The translations under genes and the position numbers were made by a program. This document shows positions 1 through 11,810 of a stretch of DNA of 64,000 nucleotides, one piece after another. How positions within the stretch are numbered: the first letter of the stretch is position 1; each line of letters opens with the position of its first letter. Origin of the DNA: Alentia gelatinosa (taxonomy: Eukaryota; Annelida; Polychaeta; Phyllodocida; Polynoidae); contig OX465588.1 in the NCBI GenBank assembly GCA_950022655.1, positions 23,174,527 to 23,238,526 of the forward strand, written 5' to 3'. Under the pieces are notes generated by a model that did not search any database, was not told the origin of the DNA, and was given only the letters and a program-made list of their open reading frames with translations.

Positions 1-170
1 CTGCTCAATGGGTCGGCAGCTCGTCAGTGGGTCGGCCGGTCATTAGCTCCCCGCCCGTCCCGCCGTAGTCGGGCGTGGGGGATTGGCAGCAGATCTCTGT
101 ACTAGCACTAAGGCGGTGTGTGGGAGTCTGTGTACAGATGGGACTGGCGTCGGTGTCTTTAATTCCGCCG
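1..170. other. GC-rich left edge of unknown role
   Basis: The first 170 bases are GC- and CpG-rich compared with the next 3 kb. This could be the end of a CpG-rich promoter, an untranslated exon or a conserved noncoding patch continuing outside the window. No open frame is convincing. Confidence 0.3.
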
Positions 171-3100
171 GGAAATGAAACTAATTTGAGTTGGGTCTGT
201 GGTCTTGTACGCAGTCTTGGCAGAGCACCACTTCTTTAAAGATTTTCTCTGGGTTTTGGACTAGACCAGGTTTCCAGCGTCCCACGTCGGCAGGGAGCAG
301 ACTGGGAACTGATATGGCGGATAAAAGTGTATCCAACTTTTATAGATTTCGGGGAATCGCGGCCTTTGAATATGAGACTTTAAGATGGTTTATATCGAAT
401 AAACCGAGTCAGGCGTTGAACAGGAATCTCCGTATACCAGTCCTAACCACAGACGAAATCGGAATAAAATATCAATTTTTTTTTCTACATTATAAATATA
501 TCATCAACATTCTTTGTACGATCCGTCCAAACTATAGATTGCAAATCACACACTGGTTATTAAACCACAATGATAGTATAGATGTGTTATGGCTTTGTCA
601 AAAAATTTAGACATACGAGGAATGACATAGAGTGGCCCTGGAGCCTACCAAAAATAGGATGCTTTTCTACATCCCAAGTAGAGTTAACTCCAGAATAAAC
701 ATTGAATGAAAAAAGGAGCATTTTGTAAACTTACGAGAAAACATGTATACCCAAATGCCCATACACCTTTCTTAATCGAGCATCTCTCATCCCGTTCAAA
801 TTACAACTGTCATCTTTAAATCATATCACTTCAGGCCAAGGTTCTACACAGATGAAACATGATTTATAATAACTGGCTTAACAATATTGTATTTTGGTTA
901 ATCATAAGCCGACAAATTAACAGAGATAGAGTTGTTGACTGGCTTTATAAAAAAAAGTAACAGGTAGACTGGAATCCTCACTTCTATCCTTTGTATGAGT
1001 AATGTTGGTGGAAACTGCAGCGCTCCGCCAAGGTTACGTTTTTATCCAAGCATCTTTCAGTCTCTATGCGCCAATGTACCCATGTAACCTTGAAGGTAGT
1101 CAATACCACGACAGTGAGCAAAAAGAACCAGTGTTAATGATTCTTCTCTCTCAGTGAAAAACCGTATTATGATAGAAACCTTGTGCATCTGGGCACAGCA
1201 CAGTATGTGAGAAAGCTTTTGTTCTATTAAATATGTCCAGGTATTGTACAGTGATATCTTATACCAAACTTGACATACAAGATATTAGGTATCCAATAAC
1301 CACAGATGGGTCCATATTTTGTATTACTGTACCTTTGTTTCCAGGGACCATGTTATTTCCATTCGAAAGATCAAGAGGTATACCTTATCAATATGTATAT
1401 GTATCATATTTCTGTTTTCCCTATCTTTGTTTCTACATATTGAATGGAAGTGTCCTCTAAACAAAGACATCGCCGCATTGATTCTCAGAGCCAGCACACA
1501 CAATTAGGTAACTAATTGCAGCAGTGAAATTAACCGACATTTATTGGAGGTAGGCCCTACTTGTCACAACCACCAAAGTAGTCTACGTGGCATATTCTAC
1601 CTGTTTTGTTATTGATGATACTTTTAGTACAGGAAAACAACTTCCTCATCCAATCTAAAAAAGGAAAAGCTTTGTCAGCTACGCAAAGGCCATTTTATGT
1701 GAAAGAATGTTCAACATATTTGATAGGAGCATTTGTTTGAAATAACGAGTCACATACGAAAATATTTCAATCATAGTCCTCAGAGGGATAGGGTATTTTA
1801 TTTCCGAAACTAAATATAAATGTATAATATATTGTTGTACCCTTTGTCTAACAACACTGATGGTGCAATGATACCAGACACCTCTATGTTCGGACTATTT
1901 CACGAAATATCGCCACGCACTGTCATCAGGGTTAAATAAGAACAGTATAGCACGCACTATTGTTTGAAATATGTACTACTGCCATTTGAATTGGTAAAGC
2001 AAAAGGAAAAGATTAAAGGTCACAGATCTCAAGTATGATAGAAGTAACCGGATAAGGCCTACGTATAATGACTGGAAAAGCAAATCGAATGTAAAATGCT
2101 CAATGCAGAAGTGGAAGTAAACACGAGATGTTTTGCTTATCTATTTATACACAAATTCAGTATTCATCCCTTTCTACTATATTTATGGCGCTTCCATATT
2201 TTTTCTCAGATATTTCGGAATCAGGACTAATAAAGTTGCCCCGACTGACATTGTCAAATGTCATACGCACAGCCTACAGTGCGACAGTGAAGGTCCAGGA
2301 TGATCAGGAAATGCCACTAAGCAAAGGTTCTTTTAATTAAAAACTCCAGGAAGAACCCGGAACGCAAAAACTCAATTAGCTACGCACGCCATAAGGAAGG
2401 GTCCCCACACTCACGTATTCAGTAACGGTGGACGTGGCTATACCTCACCTCATATAGATCTGTATATAGAGGGAGACGTGCACAGTGACCCCGGCACACA
2501 TATAGGATCACCCCTATAGAAGCACAGATGAAAAGAATGGAAATAACCCATGGTCCTCGCTGCCAAATATGGCGTGCATTGAGAGTGGAGCTCTTCGGTG
2601 ACTGGAGACTAATTTGCTGAGGCAGTGGTGAATGACACATGCGCGTGATATAGCATAGGGCCGTTTAGTATGGAAGATGCTAGAATGGTGACGCGTATAG
2701 GAAGAACGAAGATGATACGGTAACTGGGTTGATTGTAGTACAGGGTGGAATGAAACCTGAGAACTTATCCTATTTACTAGCCTATGTAATCAATGAATAG
2801 CTGTTTGTCGCAATCTAGAACCAAGTACTAACTGTGAAATGAGTTTTTAATTCCACTCATTCGGATCTTGTCGGTCAATTACCTTGAGGCAGTATAAACC
2901 TTGCCAACTAGTGATGGTAAATCTTTAATGACCATTGTTTCCCTTCGAAGTAGCAAGTTATTTTCCTTACATACGATATGTTCTCCCTCAGGAATACACA
3001 GTATGCCACAATTCATGATCATTGAATCCTAGTCTGTCTTAATTACCTTTTGATTATTCAGAGTTCATTGAAATATTAAAGCAAATATCGTGATTTATTT

Positions 3101-3596
3101 ACATTGATATTTCACAAAATGACGGGTAAAGCAACCCTCTGATAATCCCCACCAGCATGATATTAATCGAATAGTACCCCTGGGGATAGACGGAGCTATC
3201 AGCGTAAAACAATGAAATCATTTCCTGTCGTTGTCATCCCTTCTTTGTCTAACCCAAAATTAAATTGATTCGTTCTCCGTATCACATTTACTCAATTTGC
3301 TCCTGTAGGCTCTACACAGAGTTGCTCAGGAGAATGCTAATTAAGTCGCAGGGAGTGTAGCAGTGGAGAGGGGGCGGCGTATCGCTACACACTACACTGA
3401 GCTGACCGTGTCGGCCTGCCACTCCACTCCGGTCGACCGGGGAATACATGGTCTGAGAATTTAATTAACCATTTGAGCTGCCGCTCCGTGTCTTGTGGAC
3501 TACCGCCTTGTTAGCGGCGCTCAGTACAGAATAGTAATGGTCTGTGAGACAATATGTGAAATTGAATGGAAGCTGGGGATTCTGCAATCACACTAT
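171..3596. other. AT-rich stretch, no gene seen
   Basis: Only short chance open frames. A GC-richer bit at about 3350-3500 has no recognisable motif. One protein-like frame at 2211-2330 is listed among rejected items. Confidence 0.5.
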
Positions 3597-4600
3597 GGTA
3601 CCATCCAATACTGCCAAGATCCTACCCCTATCATCCCGCACCATCATATACTGCCACGGGCCATCCATATGAAACTATTCCAACCCATACTGCAACCCAT
3701 CTAACCATAAAAACCCATATCGCCCCCTACTGCCATGCATCTACCCATATCAAAGTATACCCCCCCCCATAATGCCACGCATCTACCCATACCATCCTTT
3801 ATTACCTACTTAAGCCAATATGTCACGATATTGATATTAATTACATACCAACATAGTATGGTGGTATATAACAACATACCAACATACTTGGAATATGCGT
3901 TGTGATTGGCTGAAGATTTTACACCAACGAATCAGATGTGAGAGTGTGCAGAGCTCCACTTTAGGTAAGACGTCAACATAACTACCAGCACACTTTGAAG
4001 CCAGCTCAGATGTCATAATATTTTACCAACTATTTTACCAAGTATTCATATATGAAGGTAGAATATTGAAGGTAGAATATATTAACCTTACAGGTACTTG
4101 CGTACCTTGTTTCTTACAACAAACATATTCCACTTCCTCTACAAGCGAATGGAATACCTCTATCGAAAGAAACGCAGTACTCAAGTATGTAGCAATAAGG
4201 GAAATTTATGCATTTTACTAAAATACCACCCCAAACTGCCATGCATCTACCCATATAAATCTACACCACCCCATACTGCAATGCATCTACCCATACCATT
4301 ATACACCACCCCATACTGCCATATGCCTACCCATATCATCCTATGCTACCCCATACTACAACGCATCTACCCATATCAAATTATACCACTCATACTACCA
4401 CGCATCTACCTATATCAACCTATGCCATCCCATACTACCACTAGACGATCCTTACCATCTAATGCCATCCCATGCCGACCCATATATCATCCTAGACCAC
4501 CCCATACTGCGACCTGGCTACCCATGTCATCTTATACCACCCCATTCTGCCACACACCTGCCTATATAACTCTGCATAGCCCATATTCTGTGGGTTCACA
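3597..4600. repeat. Degenerate 40-bp minisatellite, interrupted by about 426 bp
   Basis: Two blocks (about 3597-3796 and 4223-4600) are built from a unit of about 40 bp with the recurring pieces CCCATACTGCCA, GCATCTACCCATAT and TATACCACC. The second block has about nine or ten diverged copies. Between them, 3797-4222 is unrelated sequence and looks like an insertion into the array. The 229-codon open frame from 4098 is a by-product of the array, since the unit is not a multiple of three and the frame is rich in His, Pro, Tyr and Thr. Confidence 0.75.
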
Positions 4601-4605
4601 CGGCC

Positions 4606-5239
4606 ACACGTACATAACCTCCAGAGCACCACAAAGCACAGCCCGGTCCTTTACGCGCACGCACGTCCCCATGCTTCATCATATAATGCCTTCTCATTCC
4701 AGCTTGTGCTACAGCCCATTCCAGCTCATAAACTCTTGTCATCCTTGTCAACATTCCCGGAACTCTTACAGCAGGGGATGTGGCTGACAGCAGACTCTTC
4801 ATAATAAGTTGCAGCCGTATTGATTATCTTTACTCAGCCATCACAGATGTCAGAAGTAGATTAAATGATGAATGATTTGGTAGTGGTTCACAGAGAGGGG
4901 AAACAAGGTGCTGACTTGCATTGACAGAAAACTAAAGTACGTCTTTTCATATGACAGGAAAACTATTCTATTAGTAAAACATTAGTATCGAATTGATCCA
5001 TAATGTGATTATTATAATAATGTTTATTCATTTATACATTTTAGTTCAAAGAGTTGATATCAAATTCCAGTTTTGATGATTTTGAAAGGGTGTATTGACG
5101 AGAATATTGGTAATTTATACTGCCTGTAGGAACAATTAATTCATCGAACTCTATCAGAGAAGTTAAGAGGACATGATACTGTGTAACCAAGTACTACGTA
5201 TCATGTACCTTTGCCGGACAATGCTAGTATATTTGTATT
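4606..5239. other. AT-rich spacer, nothing seen
   Basis: No gene, repeat or motif that I can support. Confidence 0.4.
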
Positions 5240-5605
5240 TTATTCTACCCCTAATAAAAACGCCATAGGTTTAACATTGACTCAATGTATTTGACATAGC
5301 GTTGGATAAAGTGTTATTTATGCACCGAGGTGAATAAAAAATCGGACCAATCAGAGACGAGATAACGAAAGTAGATCCGGCAACATTGATAACTACTAGC
5401 ATGAATAATTACAAATATTCTCTGTATATCAGTGAGATGGGGTAGGATAAATACGAAACTGAACTCAAGTTAGCCTTGTCAATGTTTATACCACTCTGGT
5501 CAGGTCTGCTACTCACTAAACTCGGCTAACGCCTCGTGTAGTAATACACAACCTGCCCATCGTGGCATAAACATTGACAAGGCTAACTCTCGTTTGGTTT
5601 CTACT
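5240..5605 (-). mobile_element. Family-A palindromic MITE, copy 1
   Basis: A strong inverted repeat pairs GTTAGCCTTGTCAATGTTTAT (around 5469-5489) with its complement ending near 5588. It is linked to a second segment starting near 5243 with TTCTACCCCTAATAAAAACG. The same two parts occur in the opposite order at 29575-29892 and 35180-35500, so this copy is in reverse orientation to those. There is no coding capacity. Inferred to be a non-autonomous DNA transposon. Confidence 0.65.
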
Positions 5606-5791
5606 AAGTATCCTTCCCAGTATACTCTGCCGGGACAGATTCTCTGATTCGGCCTATAGATGCTTCAGCCCTGCACACGCTGGGTAGTGGTTCCATGCCG
5701 TCATGTTTTGGGATATCTTTAGTAAATCACTCTTTAGATAGAATTGTTCAATGTTGGATATTGTCATCAAAGGAAACTTGGAAAGTCGTCC

Positions 5792-6111
5792 GGTGCACCC
5801 CTCTCATAAGATCTCGCACTCTCTAAGTCGTATTCTGTACTCTCACTACGCTCTCTGGAGAAGAATTCTTAACGAACTAGGCTTAGAGCCCTGAGAATCC
5901 ACTGGCATGCCTCTAGTGCTAAAGACGTACATCAATGTAACCAAAAGATTCCTTTAATCTCAATGATGCAACCTAGCGGGAATACCGTGTGCCAGTGGGT
6001 TCTCAAGGCTCGAAGCCTAGTTCGTTAAGAATTCCTCTCCCATAGAGTTCAGTGAGAACCTTGTACAGAATACGACTTAAAGAATGTGAAATCTTATAAG
6101 AGGGGTGCACC
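5792..6111. mobile_element. Foldback element with long terminal inverted repeats
   Basis: The 320-bp unit begins GGTGCACCCCTCTCATAAGA and ends with the near-complement TCTTATAAGAGGGGTGCACC. The two arms remain alignable, with mismatches and small gaps, for roughly 115 bp each (shared blocks AAGTCGTATTCTGTAC, GAATTCTTAACGAACTAGGC, CCACTGGCA). The unpaired centre is about 80 bp. No open frame is present. No clear target duplication was recognised. Confidence 0.75.
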
Positions 6112-6757
6112 AACAAGGTGAATACGTTTCACCAAGGGGAATTATATGTACACAGAGTTTCTAAAGATGTTGACCTCCCGACCCCACCCGGGGTATAATG
6201 GAAATTTCTGAAAAGAGAATTACCTCCACCGTCAGCAAATATGTACTTTATTGATGGCCCCTAAAGTGCTATCACACACTCCTCGACTTGAATTGCTTCA
6301 TATTGCCCCATACCACCTTGTGCTACCTTGATATGCTTCATATTGCCTCGTGTCACCTCGTGTCGCCCCATTCTACCTCATATCACCCGGAGCTGTTTTC
6401 TGTTGTTTCACCACTCGCGATATCTGCTTGCCGGTGAGTCACGTTGGAGAGCAGCAGGAATGAGCCGTGTGCCCTATTCAGTTTCGCCGTGTTTGTTCCT
6501 CTAGTGTGAGGTAACGCGATCAAGCAGCTAATCAACGCGCTTCCTCCTGGTCCACAGCAGAGCCTGGAGGGCTGGCGGTGCCTCCTGTAGGCCAGGCGGG
6601 CGTGGTTGTCGCATCTATGGAGGATGCTTGGGGTGACTCACTGGAAGACGCACGGATCCAATACTGCTATAGGCATATATTATAACACAATGTTTTTCCT
6701 ACATTTCTACCCTTCTTTTTCTTTCTTCCTCCCTCCTTATCCTTCGCTGCGCTTTCC

Positions 6758-6761
<4 letters not shown>

Positions 6762-6816
<55 letters not shown>

Positions 6817-6870
6817 CTCACTCTCCCTCTCTCTCTCTCTTCCTCTTTCTCTCTTTCTCTCTGTTTCTCT
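6762..6870. repeat. (TC)n microsatellite
   Basis: A near-perfect TC run at 6762-6814 continues as an imperfect pyrimidine tract to about 6870. It creates spurious Ser/Leu-rich (+) and Arg/Glu-rich (-) open frames that are not genes. Confidence 0.95.
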
Positions 6871-8734
6871 GCAACCTATACGACACCATTTCCCCAACTA
6901 CAGTTTTCTCTCCTTTAATTCCCTGTTCATTTGATTATGTTCATCCGATGCATATAACCAACACTGTACATTGCGTTCAAACATCATTTATATATTGTTT
7001 CACAGACGGGCAAGTTCGCTTTTTGATGTCCGTTTGACATCCAATTAATCCTCTTTCATAAGGCTCATGTTTTAATCATATGACGCCTCGTCTCCTCCTC
7101 AATCATCTACAATTTAATAACGATGAGAACCTAATAATACTTTGAGGACATTACTTTTCCCGCTCAAGCAACAACTAATTTCATCTCTATATATATATGT
7201 CTCTATCCCCCGCACTCTTCCTCTCCTACTCCTAAACACTGTAGGTATACGCAGGTGGACTCCATCTGGCTCTCACTAAAGTGGTATGCAGTAGGGACAC
7301 CGAGGAAAATGTAATTAATAGACATCAGACAGCCACAACTCTCATCCCCAGCGCCACCCACCTACCCCTGCCCATCTAGAATCAGCACACATATATATAT
7401 CACCCCCTCCCATCTCGGCATATAGGGGGAAGAGGGAGAGCGCTTATTGGTCCTTATTTGTAGAACGTCGCACTACTTCGGCAGACCCAGGCACAGCTTT
7501 ATAAGGTCACGTGGAATATTTTTCCCTGTCGACTCCCCAAGGTCCTACATACCCCTCTCTTGCCCCTCATTCACTCTATGGCCCACTTCGCCAGCTACAG
7601 GGGATTTTCATTTCCACTAACATTGTGATAAACAGTCAGCCCCCGTCCCCTGTGTGCCGCCCCCACCACCATCAGCAAAGCACTATGTCTGCTTGCTGAT
7701 TGATTCGGAACCATTGCTTCTTATATGTGATATGATTCGACAAAACCGGTCGGGGATGGTAAGGTACATTAAGGATCAGTGTACGTGCAATAACAATTTA
7801 GTTTTTCATGTATTGGGTTTCAATTTAATACTAGGAGCAAATAGTATGTCCATCATTGAAGAATGAGCGTGCAATTATAAATGAATAGCAATTAAAAGTA
7901 TGGGTTAGATTCAGTCTATGGATAGTTTTCTGTGACCCACTTGCAACCAGTTAACTTGCCATTTTATACAACTGCATGAGTCTAGGATCCAAACATATCA
8001 TGCACCAGTAGGTCAATGAGGAATTTGGGTCTTGAGTGATTGGTCATGGTCAGCTGGACATGGCTCTAAGACCCTGAGACACTGGTTCCCTGCTCCTTTT
8101 TCAATATCGCAGTGAATAGCATGCCGATAGTGAAGGATAGTTTTCATGCAGTACGGTTGAATTCTATATGTTGCAACTATAACCTCTAGGCGATACATAT
8201 TATACGTGCAAGCGTGCTCTAAAAAGTACATGCAGTGTATTGGGCTGACATAACCAACTTAAAGACAATTGTGAATTTTGAGAAATGGTGAATGATGCAT
8301 ATGGCTTGTCTTTATATTTATAAGGCTTCTTAAGAATTAACTCCGCAAATTCTATCAAAACAAGATGTCACTGATGGAGACTGAATGAGTGAATTCTGAT
8401 ATATAATCTTAATAAGTGTATTCTAGGAGAGATCTAAAATACCACTAACTATTTATAAACAATATAAACTATTCAAGAGAAAGGAACAACTTCTCTACAT
8501 GTGACTGATATAGTGGGGATTCGTCACGTACTATTTTCTTGGGGTTATAACGTAGCATCCATCCACGTCACGTAGCATAGGTAGACGTCATACGTCGTGC
8601 CTGTTAGATGGCCGTTGGACCAAAGATCTCTCCCTCAGACGTAGCTGGGGGTTATGTCTTTACTGTTATAGGCGTGCCACCATGCTGCTATATGTCACCA
8701 ATAATTGAGCAAACCTCTCAGTGGCAGATATACC
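6871..8734. other. No gene seen; short TA runs and CRE-like half sites
   Basis: Holds two short TA runs (near 7188 and 7392) and several TGACGT-type half sites between 8523 and 8590. Nothing else could be supported. Confidence 0.4.
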
Positions 8735-9703
8735 TGGGTCCCGTTTTATAGACAGCGACGTCTGTATTAGTGATCAAGGAAAAAGAGTGACTGTTTTAGT
8801 TACCATAACAGTGACAGTCACTGTTTCGCGTTGCATAGACCCGATCACTATTTTATAGTGCGATCACTGTTTTTTTATCACTATTATTGATTGTGGCATT
8901 GAAACGATCACTATTTAGTAATCCTTTCAAAACGATCACTATTTCTATGGATATTTACCTGCCAACAACCAAATTATCTTCGCCAAGTCTACTTCGAAAT
9001 CAAATAGATATGTTGGCTGGTGTCCGCCTGTGTCAAACGTTGACAAACAGTACATTCCCACACTGCACCGCTCCAGTTTATCGCAATGCAAAACCTGTTT
9101 CCCGTAGTTTGCTCGAGCGATGCAGTGTGAGTACATTCCACCAAGCCCTCTAGCGGATACTAAGGGAAACAACGTAACAAATATGGAACTCTTCACCATT
9201 GGAGGTGAAGATTTCGCCAACTTTCGCCGCCGATTCATTAGACTTCATTAGAATTGTGAATGTGCAAGAACTGACAATAATTTGTGTAATTTCAAGCATG
9301 GACCTATATATCTATGTCTGTGTTTCAGGTAACTGTGAGTAAAATGTATCTGCTAGTGAAGGACTAACAAATTTTGTGATAACACTTTGTGCAAATCATC
9401 CAGTGCGAATTGTCAGAGTAGCAGCGTGTGAATGGTTTTCCCGTGTGAATCGTCGCACATTCAGGCATGGCCTATGTTTGGGTGGACTAGTGACATGTAT
9501 GGTCTTGTCACTGATAGTGACCGTTTTTGTGATCGTTTTCGGAAAAATCACTTGTGATGATCATGACTATACAACGCAAAACAGACACCCTCAATAGGTC
9601 ACACATGTGACTGATCATTGTTTTGTGATCATCACGACTATGAAACGGGATGCGCTGGAAACGATCACTATTAATGATTGTCACGACTATAAAACAGGAC
9701 CCA
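8735..9703. mobile_element. 969-bp inverted-repeat DNA transposon relic, non-autonomous
   Basis: The ends are TGGGTCCCGTTTTATAG (8735-8751) and CTATAAAACAGGACCCA (9687-9703), a 17-bp terminal inverted repeat with one mismatch. Subterminal regions carry repeated GATCACTAT-type motifs on the left (about 8811-8945) and their complements and variants on the right (about 9505-9675). The centre has no transposase-like frame; the open frames there have no recognised motif. The repeated subterminal motifs are of the kind transposases bind in several DNA-transposon groups (inference). The superfamily is not assigned. Confidence 0.7.
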
Positions 9704-10120
9704 GATCTTTCCGTGGCATGCACTGAGTGGTAAATGACCTGTGAGCGTGATTCAGGGTAGATTATATGCATTCAGTAATGTGAAATATCTCAAGAAACCA
9801 TGACATTTGTAAGGTGTGGTGCCATGCGCTGTAAGAAACGTGGGGATCCATTCATGAAATATTACATTGATTTAAATTACATTGAATAATTCACTTTTAT
9901 TCGCATGAATGTGTCTTTTAAATGTTACTTTTAAATGTAAACCTGACTGTAATGGAAGAGCTTTTAAAGAAATAATAAAATGATAACTGATGAAGCCGAA
10001 TATAGAAATAGAGAGATAGCTCTCGCTGCCATTATTCCCATGGAACCAATTTAAAACAACAGCATCCGGTTCTATTGGCTTTTAATGATGAACTTATATG
10101 GTTTACAGGATGGTATTGTA

Positions 10121-10165
10121 ATTTAGGAACCAACGTTTCGGCGTTGTATGCCTTCAACCGGTTGT
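10121..10165 (-). mobile_element. Short motif resembling a retroelement 3' tail
   Basis: Read on the minus strand, the block contains GAAGGCATACAACGCCGAAA followed by CGTTGG. I associate this 'gaaggca...cgccgaaacgttgg' string with the 3' ends of Penelope-like or related retroelements in invertebrates. This is from memory, and no coding part is attached. Confidence 0.3.
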
Positions 10166-11454
10166 TATATTATGGAAACTGTTCCCGTGAGGTTTATAAT
10201 TACGTCACTTGGGGCTATGGTACTTCTGAGGTAGTCTGAAGAGTCGTTAGTTACCCTGACAGATAATCTAATTTTAGCTATACCTATCTCAGCTATAAAC
10301 AACGTAAATAGTATGGAGTCTATGAATAATTACTGCCTTTTGTTCTTTCTGAGGATAGAAATTATCATATAAATATAAACAAGGGTTGGTACCTGTTCTC
10401 TTTCAAGTGTCACTGGATTTTATGGTAACAATACTTAATTCTATACTGATCATGGATTGTCTACAACATACTATGTGATAATTTCGCCCGCTTTCTACTT
10501 GATCTTTATATAAGGTACACTTAGTTATCTTTACTGTGAAGTTAATGGAAAATGTCGACTTATGCAGGCAAATAAAGGTATTGGTATGCCAGACATACAA
10601 GCATTAGCTTTTATTTATTATCTGAAGTTTACATTTCAGTCTAAGGCATGTCTGTGATATCACATGAAGGCTTAAATAAAGTGGTTTTGACGAGACTGCA
10701 TATTGCTGTAGAACGCAGACTGTTCTCTCTGTGAAGCTTTCTAAAGCCAGCTTGTGGAGAAGACAGTAATTACATTAATACTGCACAGCTGATGCCGCCG
10801 CTACTTACAGACGTGATTGTGACCACAAGTGAACGCCTGCATCATTCGTTACTTTTAAACATGAAACAAGATATTTCTCACTGAATTCTCCTGTTGACAA
10901 TCGTGGTGCATTATGGAATTGTTGACATTAGAACAATAGAAAAACACTGACAATGGATTGTGATCACTGACCTCATCATGTGTGTCGCAATTGATACCTA
11001 TGCCTACGGCCCGTGTCATTGCTTTTGTATTTCATTCCATTGTCAGAGTTCTATATTCATTTTGTTAAATATCATAGCGCTTTATGATATACTGATGCTC
11101 CAAGCACTGGCATCATAGCTTGAATATTATCTCACCAGTCTTCCGATGATAGAAGACGCCCGACTTTGTATTTACCGACTAAACTATTTGTATATCATTC
11201 ATATAAACATTCACCATTGAGTATATCAAACTATGAGGTGGTCTGAGCAATTCAGTCGTCGACCGTGACAGGCACGAGAGCAACTCACAGAGCTTGGTTT
11301 CTTACCCAATCTCTACGAACCTCTAAGGTTACCCCCGCCTGATGACCCTTAGGACTGTATAACAGATCATATCTATATTCTCCCCAGACGTTTCTACCCC
11401 CACCCCCTTCTGAAAGACATCGCCTAACCACCCCATACACCAACCTCCAGAAAC

Positions 11455-11810
11455 CTCCTATGATCGATTGAAGCCAAGGATCCGGCGCCATCCGGAAGTC
11501 GCCGGCCCGCCCGGTGGTCTGCCGCTAGGGGGTGTTGTTGGGGGATTAGTGTTGGGGGCAGGTCCGTAGCGGGGGTCCTTAACCCCGTGTCGGTCGGTCG
11601 TCGATAGGTCGAGATGGCCGGGGCGGCGCATTACAAGCGTGAACGATCGGGATGCGGGGAGGAACTCCAACATGAGCCATACCGTGGAGGAGGGAGTGGG
11701 GGAAGGGGGTTCGGGGTTGGGGCGGCTGGCCAGTCCCCGTCTACCCTTGGCAGGCGGAGGCTAACAGACCGTCCTTATAGCCACCAGACGGCCTTGCTCC
11801 TTCAGCCGAG
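11455..11810. promoter_or_regulatory. GC-rich, CpG-rich island
   Basis: A block of high GC and CpG in AT-rich surroundings, with a CTCF-like motif (CCGCTAGGGGGTGT, 11522-11535) and, further on near 11929, an NRF1-like TGCGCATGCGG. Open frames on both strands are composition effects. It could be a promoter or a conserved noncoding element. Confidence 0.35.

Noticed and set aside
2211..2330. Exon-like frame after TTTTTTCTCAG
   Set aside because: The acceptor is good and the translation looks protein-like, but the donor is weak, the stretch is short and there is no partner exon.
4098..4787. Longest open frame of the window (229 codons, + strand)
   Set aside because: It runs through the 40-bp minisatellite; composition is His/Pro/Tyr/Thr from the repeat, the unit is not a multiple of three, and no domain is visible.
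6606..7037. 143-codon open frame (+) and 76-codon frame (-) over 6667-6897
   Set aside because: Both are produced by the TC microsatellite.
9376..9597. Frame with a signal-peptide-like hydrophobic run (MVLSLIVTVFVIVF)
   Set aside because: It lies inside the inverted-repeat transposon and arises from its subterminal GTGATCGTTTT repeats.
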